Shown in pieces: positions 26,665-33,700 of a DNA stretch of 40,707 nucleotides. Origin of the DNA: Dehalococcoidia bacterium (GTDB lineage Bacteria > Chloroflexota > Dehalococcoidia > Dehalococcoidales > UBA1222); contig WRNG01000006.1 in the NCBI GenBank assembly GCA_009776735.1, positions 1-40,707 on the forward strand, given 5' to 3'. Position 1 is the stretch's first letter; the number at the start of each line of letters is the position of its first letter. Position numbers and translations under genes: made by a program. The notes beneath the pieces are model-generated. The model did no database searches and was not told the origin of the DNA. It saw only the letters and a list, made by a program, of their open reading frames with translations.

Positions 26665-26844
26665 ATGGAAGTTGCTTACACATCAAAATATGGAAAAATC
26701 GTTAAAATGTGCCCGGGATTGCATGAGTACTGGTACAAAGGTAAATTCATCGCCCGTGGTAGTTCAATCTGTGAATCTCCAAATCCGGCTTACAAACCCA
26801 CTCGTGAAGATTGGGACTATTGCATGGGTTTAAGAAAATCGTAA
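26665..26844 (+). CDS. Hypothetical 59-aa protein, monocistronic
   Basis: MEVAYTSKYGKIVKMCPGLHEYWYKGKFIARGSSICESPNPAYKPTREDWDYCMGLRKS*; AAGGAG RBS; own promoter and terminators both sides; read directly. Confidence 0.7.
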   Translation: MEVAYTSKYGKIVKMCPGLHEYWYKGKFIARGSSICESPNPAYKPTREDWDYCMGLRKS

Positions 26845-26857
26845 ATCTAATAAACAG

Positions 26858-26884
26858 AGGCTGGCGCAAGTCAGCCTTTTTTTA
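26858..26884 (+). terminator. Rho-independent terminator
   Basis: AGGCTG-gcgcaagt-CAGCCT-TTTTTTT. Confidence 0.88.
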
Positions 26885-26940
26885 TGCTTCGCTACAGCAA
26901 AAATATTTTCAAAATAACCTCAAAATACGGCAAAAACCTC

Positions 26941-26969
26941 TTGACAACGCAAGATTTATAACGTATAAT
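26941..26969 (+). promoter_or_regulatory. Sigma-A-type promoter P2
   Basis: TTGACA-17 nt-TATAAT, similar to P1, same leader AAGGAGATAACAAAAATG. Confidence 0.8.
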
Positions 26970-27003
26970 ATAAAGTATAAAAGGTAGTAAGGAGATAACA
27001 AAA

Positions 27004-27369
27004 ATGAGCGAGTACAAATATACCGAGGTTGAAACTGGCACTATGTCGTTTGCGCAAAAGCTATCCAATGGCCAAGAAATTGTCCACATTACTGATGATA
27101 TTAATACCAATTGGTGGGCATATTTAGTAGACGCTGGTTGTAGCAAAGGGGTCCATACAAAGGACGATTTACCAGACACAGCGGAATTTCTGGGTGAGTG
27201 GAGTGTTGACTATCCAAGCGAGGACGACATAGATGATGACAGTGATACTGACTATGATACCGCTATTGAGGATGCGCTATTTGATACTGCTGCGGAAATG
27301 ATGACGCTATTTGGCGCAGAGCAAGAACGCTTTATCTCGGAAACCGGCAAAGGTAGGAGTGACTATTAA
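27004..27369 (+). CDS. Hypothetical acidic protein
   Basis: 'YPSEDDIDDDSDTDYDTAIEDALFDTAAEM'. Confidence 0.65.
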   Translation: MSEYKYTEVETGTMSFAQKLSNGQEIVHITDDINTNWWAYLVDAGCSKGVHTKDDLPDTAEFLGEWSVDYPSEDDIDDDSDTDYDTAIEDALFDTAAEMMTLFGAEQERFISETGKGRSDY

Positions 27370-27370
27370 A

Positions 27371-27952
27371 ATGGAAGGATTAAAGGCTCGAATTGACAAG
27401 ATGATTTACGATTACAATCTGGTGGTTGTTGATGGAGACAAGGTCGGAACTTACACTGCAGGCGGCCGCCTCGCTGGAACCGAGGACGCTGAGTTCTTAA
27501 AGGACAACAAGGCCGCATTCATCGCCCGCATCCCCGAGTACATGGCCGAGAAAGCCGCTGAAGAAAAAGCCACCCGCGAAGCTACTATTACCTTTATTGC
27601 CTGTGGCTGGGAAGCTCACACCATCAGCATTGACACCCGCAAGGACGTAGAGGCCGAGCTGAAAAGGGCGGCAGAATACTACTGCAAGCTAGACGCCATT
27701 ACCTATGAGAGTCTCTGTAAGGATTATGCCGAGGCAGTAGCCGCCAAGGCTGAAAAAGAAGCCAAGGCCGCCGCTGAAGCAGAGCGCATCAAGGGCATCA
27801 AGAACACTGCCGTCTCCACTGGCGAGAAGCAAGAACTGCGCAGCTATATAGCTAATTGCAACGACTCCCGTGAGGAGTGCAGCACCGATTTTGTGATTGA
27901 ATATGCTATGCCTGACGGCACGGTGTTAGTAGACAGGCAACACACTTGGTAA
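27371..27952 (+). CDS. Hypothetical protein
   Basis: MEGLKARIDKMIYDYNLVVVDGDKVGTYTAGG...; trimmed start. Confidence 0.6.
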   Translation: MEGLKARIDKMIYDYNLVVVDGDKVGTYTAGGRLAGTEDAEFLKDNKAAFIARIPEYMAEKAAEEKATREATITFIACGWEAHTISIDTRKDVEAELKRAAEYYCKLDAITYESLCKDYAEAVAAKAEKEAKAAAEAERIKGIKNTAVSTGEKQELRSYIANCNDSREECSTDFVIEYAMPDGTVLVDRQHTW

Positions 27953-28004
27953 AAAATAAACCGAGGGCAGCGGAGAAACTAATAACCGTGGAGGATATGG
28001 AGTA

Positions 28005-28295
28005 ATGGATAAGCAAAGTCTATGCTTTCCGCTGACCGATGGTCTGATAAAATCATGGTTTGAGGAGAAAGTATGCAAGCCATCTATGTCAACAGAGTAC
28101 ACATGGCTGGTGCTAAACCGCTGTACATGTGGTTTTTGCAGTAAAAAACAGGTTGATTTTACTGCTGAATATGAGGCATTACTGCAAAAGATACAAACCA
28201 TTCCATACGCAATCAGAGCTAAAGCAAAGGATGTGGAGATTTGCAAACTACAAAATTCCATGCTGGTGGCTATACCAGCAAAAGGGAAGGATTGA
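28005..28295 (+). CDS. Hypothetical protein
   Basis: ORF in small-gene operon. Confidence 0.5.
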   Translation: MDKQSLCFPLTDGLIKSWFEEKVCKPSMSTEYTWLVLNRCTCGFCSKKQVDFTAEYEALLQKIQTIPYAIRAKAKDVEICKLQNSMLVAIPAKGKD

Positions 28296-28296
28296 T

Positions 28297-28467
28297 ATGA
28301 GACAAAAGTGCAAATATTTAATGACCGATGAGGATGATGAAGAGGTTGGCTGCAACCATGATGACATTGAAACGATGTATGCCTTTGAGGCAACGATGAA
28401 TAAGGATGAAGATGATAAATACTGTCGCGTCTGCCCAGATTACGAGGAGGAAAAAGAATTAAGATGA
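28297..28467 (+). CDS. Hypothetical acidic Cys-containing 56-aa protein
   Basis: MRQKCKYLMTDEDDEEVGCNHDDIETMYAFEATMNKDEDDKYCRVCPDYEEEKELR; trimmed start of ORF 28129..28467. Confidence 0.55.
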   Translation: MRQKCKYLMTDEDDEEVGCNHDDIETMYAFEATMNKDEDDKYCRVCPDYEEEKELR

Positions 28468-28646
28468 AAAGCTACAGAACGCCAAGAAATGGCGGAATAT
28501 TGGAAGCACTTTACAAGGACATAAACGAGAACTTGCCGGAAGGTGAAAAGGTTGAGAGCCTTGGTTGTGAGATAAAAATGGACAAAGGGGATGGTCGCTG
28601 GCGCACACTGGACGGCAAATATAGTAAGAAGGAGGGTAAAAAATGA
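28464..28646 (+). CDS. Hypothetical protein
   Basis: ATGA overlaps both sides. Confidence 0.5.
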   Translation: MKSYRTPRNGGILEALYKDINENLPEGEKVESLGCEIKMDKGDGRWRTLDGKYSKKEGKK

Positions 28647-28981
28647 AAGTACTAATAGTTGAACCACAAAAAGCACCGTATGAGGCAGAAATCGGCGATA
28701 AGCTTGAAGACCTGCAAAATGTCGTCGGAGGCTATATTGAGGCAATTTGTCCCTTCGAGGAAGCAGTTGCACTTGTCTGTAATGAAGATAGTAAGTTTAA
28801 GGAGCTTCCTCTCAATCGTGTCTTATACGATAAGAAAGGCAATGCTTGCGATGTAGTAGCAGGCACATTCTTCGTCTGTGGAATAGACGGAGAAGACTTT
28901 TGTTCACTGTCGCCAGAACTGATGGACAAGTATAAAAGAGAATTTGCCGAGCTGGCGGCTATACCAGCGAAAGGAGAATAA
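28643..28981 (+). CDS. DUF3846-like protein
   Basis: 'MKVLIVEPQKAPYEAEIGDKLEDLQNVVGGYIEAICPFEEAVALVCNEDSKFKELPLNRVL...IAGTFFVCG'-type, common on mobile elements. Confidence 0.7.
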   Translation: MKVLIVEPQKAPYEAEIGDKLEDLQNVVGGYIEAICPFEEAVALVCNEDSKFKELPLNRVLYDKKGNACDVVAGTFFVCGIDGEDFCSLSPELMDKYKREFAELAAIPAKGE

Positions 28982-28982
28982 A

Positions 28983-29432
28983 ATGTTCAAGGTAATTAAC
29001 GGCAAGAGGTACGATACAAGCACAGCACAAGAGGTGGCATCATGGGATAACGGCTTAGGTGCCAGTGATTTCCATAATTACGAAGAAACGTTATACCGCA
29101 AGCAGACAGGGGAGTATTTTCTGTACGGGGAAGGCGGACCGATGTCGCCATACAGAAAATCCACAGGTCAAAATACGTGGAGTGGCGGAGCGGCAATAAA
29201 ACCACTGTCAATTGAAGAGGCAAGAGAGTGGGCAGAAAAAAAGTTAAGTGGAGACGAGTATGAGGAGATATTCGGGGAGATAGAAGAGCCAGAACCCATT
29301 GAAAAGGTCACTGCGTTTTCAATGTTAATGCCAACGGCAATATTAGAGACATTAAGGGAGAGGAAACTCAAGACTGGTATTTCCGTCGGTGACCAAATTA
29401 TCCGGATATTAAATGAGGCTGGCTATAAGTAA
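28983..29432 (+). CDS. Hypothetical mobile-element protein
   Basis: 'VINGKRYDTSTAQEVASW...EETLYRKQTGEYFLYGEGGPMSPY...KPLSIEEAREWAE'. Confidence 0.6.
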   Translation: MFKVINGKRYDTSTAQEVASWDNGLGASDFHNYEETLYRKQTGEYFLYGEGGPMSPYRKSTGQNTWSGGAAIKPLSIEEAREWAEKKLSGDEYEEIFGEIEEPEPIEKVTAFSMLMPTAILETLRERKLKTGISVGDQIIRILNEAGYK

Positions 29433-29549
29433 ATATAAGGCGCATCTCCATATTGGTGGTTGCGCGGAGAAATGACTTTGCGAAAACCAAGCAGGTCATC
29501 CTTCCATGTGTAAAATATTCAAGGTACGTATGTACGCCATAAACTGTAC

Positions 29550-29718
29550 ATCGCATCCTTCGTGGGTGCGTGGATTGAAACTTCTAATTTATCGAATACG
29601 AAACAAAAGCCTTGAGGTCGCACCTTTCGTGGGTGTGTGGATTGAAATTTATAATTTAACAAATTCAAGAACGTCTTGGTCTTGATATCGTACCCCCAGC
29701 GGGTGCGTGGATTGAAAT
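29550..29718 (+). CRISPR. Cas-less mini-array, 3 degenerate type I-C-like repeats (32 nt), 2 spacers (35 and 38 nt)
   Basis: R1 29550-29581 atcgcatccttcgtgggtgcgtggattgaaac; R2 29617-29648 gtcgcacctttcgtgggtgtgtggattgaaat; R3 29687-29718 atcgtacccccagcgggtgcgtggattgaaat; matches the general I-C repeat form GTCGCNCC...GGGTGCGTGGATTGAAAY. Confidence 0.85.
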
Positions 29719-29783
29719 TTGTAATTTGACAAACACTTTGATGCTAATGAGCAATTGCAATGCCCCCACCAGCATTAACAATT

Positions 29784-29817
29784 AGGTCGTCGGTGAATAA
29801 CCGGCGGCCTTTTGTTT
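29784..29817 (+). terminator. Rho-independent-type terminator downstream of the mini-array
   Basis: AGGTCGTCGGT-GAATA-ACCGGCGGCCT (11 bp with two G:U) then TTTGTTT. Confidence 0.8.
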
Positions 29818-29909
29818 ACCCAGCGGTTCTAATGGAAACCTAAAGGTAGTTGCTAGCTATAAAGCTATAGACTTATAATGTGGCAATCTAACTTAAAAGG
29901 TAGCCAAAT

Positions 29910-30758
29910 ATGAATAATGCAAGAGTTAATCAAATATGTGGGTGGGGCATGCTAATTTTAGGTGGGATATTTGTGATAGTTGGTATTATTGATGATGTTT
30001 CTTTGGCTAGGATTATTGGACGTGGCGTATTCAGTATTCTTATCGGCGGCGGAATGATATTGCGAGGTAACAGAGGGATAGCTATTAAAAACGCAGTTGA
30101 TAATTTAGATATCCAGCAGTATTTATTCTTAATCCTTGGCGAGGAGTATTACAACAAAGCGCTATTTACTATCGGGCACAAGGGAATGGAATATGGAATT
30201 GAAGAGTTAGGCAGAAGAGGTGTTAGTAAAGAGTATTTTGTAGGCAAAAGCCATAAAAGCAATTATGAGGCTATAATTCATAATCTTGTTCGTATCCCGG
30301 AATACAAAGAGGCCGCGCTTAATACATTGGCCAATGGAGAATTAGGACAAGCGTACATTGATAATATTAAGGGCAACCTAGACAATAAAGGAATAGCAAA
30401 GCTATTAGAAAAAGCGTTAAAGGACGATAGCCCTCTTTCGTTGGAAGATAAACTACCTGTATACGATAACACTAAAAAAACAAATACAAAACCATCTCAA
30501 AGGGTACTTCCTAAAACAGCGCTATCAGGAAACGTTAAAAGAATATGCAGTATAGAATCGCCACTCCAGTTCTTCCAAGAAATATTTAGCAAAGAGAAAT
30601 ACAAAGAAATGGAATCACAAATTGGCGAGAGTGGTATTATATGCGGTTTTAATAACGCAATAGCCAGTGGCATTACCAAAGTTGAATTGGCTACAATGCA
30701 TCCTGATACTGCCATGAACACAATTTTGTCACAATATGAGTGCGCCAGTTCTACCTAG
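29910..30758 (+). CDS. Hypothetical protein with N-terminal TM hairpin
   Basis: 'GMLILGGIFVIVGIIDDVSLARIIGRGVFSILIGGGMIL' then soluble domain. Confidence 0.65.
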   Translation: MNNARVNQICGWGMLILGGIFVIVGIIDDVSLARIIGRGVFSILIGGGMILRGNRGIAIKNAVDNLDIQQYLFLILGEEYYNKALFTIGHKGMEYGIEELGRRGVSKEYFVGKSHKSNYEAIIHNLVRIPEYKEAALNTLANGELGQAYIDNIKGNLDNKGIAKLLEKALKDDSPLSLEDKLPVYDNTKKTNTKPSQRVLPKTALSGNVKRICSIESPLQFFQEIFSKEKYKEMESQIGESGIICGFNNAIASGITKVELATMHPDTAMNTILSQYECASST

Positions 30759-33700
30759 CGCTGATTGCCCTTTTAACGCGTTTTGGCATTTTAGTGTTTG
30801 TTTTATAAACGCCTTGACTTGTAACTTTAATTTTAGGATTACTAAAAAAGTGTAATGGCTCCCCTCTTTGAGGGACAATATCTACGTCTACTACCCCCAT
30901 TTGGTGCTTCATTCTAGCAGGTGGTTTTCCTCTTGCGTAAAAGGTTTCCTGCGGAGTTCCATCCAATACCTGCGCATCGCTAGGGGCATATGGCGAATAG
31001 TACGTTTTCCATTTTCCCTGCTCGTATATTTTTGTTAACCAAAATGCGCCTTGCCGCCAAGAAACAGACCCCTTTTTATCAACACCTATATCTCTCCTAT
31101 CATCAGATTCAGGTAATCTGGGCACTTCCGGAACACGAGGTATCTGTGGCGGCCTGTCGACTCTATCAACCCTGTCGACTCTATCAACCCTGTCGACTCT
31201 ATCAACCCTGTCGACTCTATCAACCCTGTCGACTCTATCAACCCTGTCGACTCTATCAATGCGTGCTAGTTCAGGCGGTCGATCAGTATAATCAATCCTA
31301 GCCAGCTCCAACCTTTCCGGCTCAATTAGGCGTTCGACTCTATCCGTTGGCTCTAGCCTATCAATACGCAGGGAAATATCTTCGTAGGATTCTATGTAAC
31401 GCTCCTCTGCTCTTATTAGCTCTTTTTGCCTCCTTTCTATTTCAGATAAAAATGCTTTCACAGTACGAGGCAATACTAAAACACCAGATCCTGACGCATT
31501 GATACGATTCATACGCGCAACTCGCAAGTTATTCTCTAATTCAATGTGCATACGTACATCATCTGCTAACTTTGGATCAATACCATTTAATTGCTTCAGT
31601 AGGCTTTCATTATTGCGTGTTACAGTTTTAGCGCCATCTATTGCTTTTGTTAATTCCTCAGCCTCTTTTATTGCTGTTCTAGCTGTTTCTTCAGCTTTTG
31701 TGGCTTTGGATACAGCTTTTTCAGCGGTCTGAATATCACTTGCTGTGTTGGTGCTTTTAGCAATCTTAGTTGCTACTGCAGCTTCTTCTTTTGCTTTAAC
31801 AGCTGTAGCAACTAAACCATCTGATTTTTTTAAAGCCTCATTAGCCTTTTTAACCGCTGGAGAGGAATGCTTAACGAGATTTCGTGAAAATATATCTCGC
31901 AACATGATAACAGGCTCTCCAACTTGCATGCTTTTTATTGCCGCGGCATTAGGGATAGGCGCTTTGATACCTATTGACGCAGGATCTACTCCCATAGCTC
32001 CAACAAACCTTCCCCATCTATCGTATCCCTTGTCACCAAATTTATTTACCATCCGGTCGAGCAAATTATTTAATTGTGATTCAGGGGTCATTACACTGAC
32101 CCCATCTACAATCGCAGTATCGAAATATTTCAATCCATTTGGATTAGCGTTTTTTGCGATAAGCCATTCTACAGGGTCAACATCAACAATCTTTTCCCAT
32201 ACTCCCCCTCTTAATTCTTCAATGATAATATTTTCATTGACTTGCTTCATGCGTATTTTCTCTTTATCTTTCGCATTATTCTGGAGTATTTCAAATAGTG
32301 ATTGCCCTGAAGTCTTTGGATTTTTAACTGCTAAATCAATATCATTTGCCCTAATACTACTCTTAGCATTTTTGTTCAGATATAATTCATCAATCCCCGA
32401 ACCAATAAGCGTTGCTTTTTCTTTTTTCATCCATTCCATTACTTCGTTAGCAACCTTTTTATTTCCAAACACACGTGTATATAATTCAGATATCGATTGA
32501 GGTTTTATATCATTGGCAACAGTGTTAAGTTCTTTAGTAATTTTTGACGCTTCTTCAAACCAATTATCTTTAACTACTTTTAGCATATTTACTTCAATTT
32601 TGCGCCCACTCATATCCCTAACAAAATATGTAACTCTCTTGCCGTCATCCCCTATAATTGGTATTAAATTAGAGCCAGATGGTATTAGGTTTTCCTCTTC
32701 AATCCATTGTTTATATTGTTTAAACCCTTCATACGCCGCGGCACCACCTTCCCCTTTCTTGAATTGCGCGATGGCCATTCTTTCCATTTCTTTCGTGCTT
32801 TTAGCCGACTCAACAGCCTTAGGAAGCTCTGTGATATCATCTACGTATATCATATTAAAGGATGGCGTTGCTCTGGCTTTTCCGATGATGGTTTTCCCAT
32901 CCACTAAACTAACAACGTTTGTTCCATCTGGAATATATCCAACGACTAATTTTAATTCCTTCTTTGGAGTTACTAACTTTCTATTCGCATCAACAATTGA
33001 ACCTTCTTTGGGGATTACAAGTTCACTGCCTGTATTTGAGTGGATAATTGTTCCATCAGATTGAAAAATGCCTTTAATTACACCATCTTCATAGAATGGT
33101 TGGCCTTTATATATACGTCCAATAGTTTCTGGATCGGAGCTATATATCATTCCGTCTTCGATGAAAGCTATCGGTTTGCCATACTTATTTACGATAATAT
33201 TATCTGCAAGCGTAGGATCGATATTGATAACCTCTTTCATAGCACCCTTATTATCAACAGGTAATTTCATAGGCTTCTTTGTATCTACGACATAACCTAA
33301 TAACTTTCCATCTGTTCCCATTATCTTTGAGCTGGGAGCAATCCTGCCTAATGCAAAACCATTTTTATCAAGCAACTTGCCTGTAGCATCAATCATCCCT
33401 AAGGGGGTTTCAGACCCTGATTTAAAAACGTATAGAGGGCTCTTTCCGATCGCTGATTGGTGTACTAAGTCATTCATCATTTCAGGCGCGGTAAATAATC
33501 CACCTTCAGCAACTGTCATACCCTTTCTAAATTCAGGGCCGAAAGGCGTTGATGTGCCTGTATAGCCTTTAAATACCTCATTCAATGGTAGGTTGCGGAT
33601 TTCTAAGGTGCCAAATTCACCTTTTCCTCCAATCGGAACCTTGATATTTTTAACACCAGCAGTTTTTTGGGTAGTAAGGTCTCCCATAGCTCGCAACGTA

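Noticed and set aside
29550-29718. Tandem tRNA-like or terminator hairpins instead of CRISPR
   Set aside because: Regular 67/70-nt spacing and the diagnostic GGGTGCGTGGATTGAAAY ending fit I-C repeats much better; no T-tracts after the hairpins.
30990-31301. 103-aa plus-strand ORF with CRLYQP repeats
   Set aside because: Antisense reading of the VDR tandem repeat in the 1972-aa gene.
31745-33064. Long plus-strand ORFs (251 and 183 aa)
   Set aside because: Antisense to a continuous 1972-codon gene with clear domain structure; composition typical of shadow ORFs.
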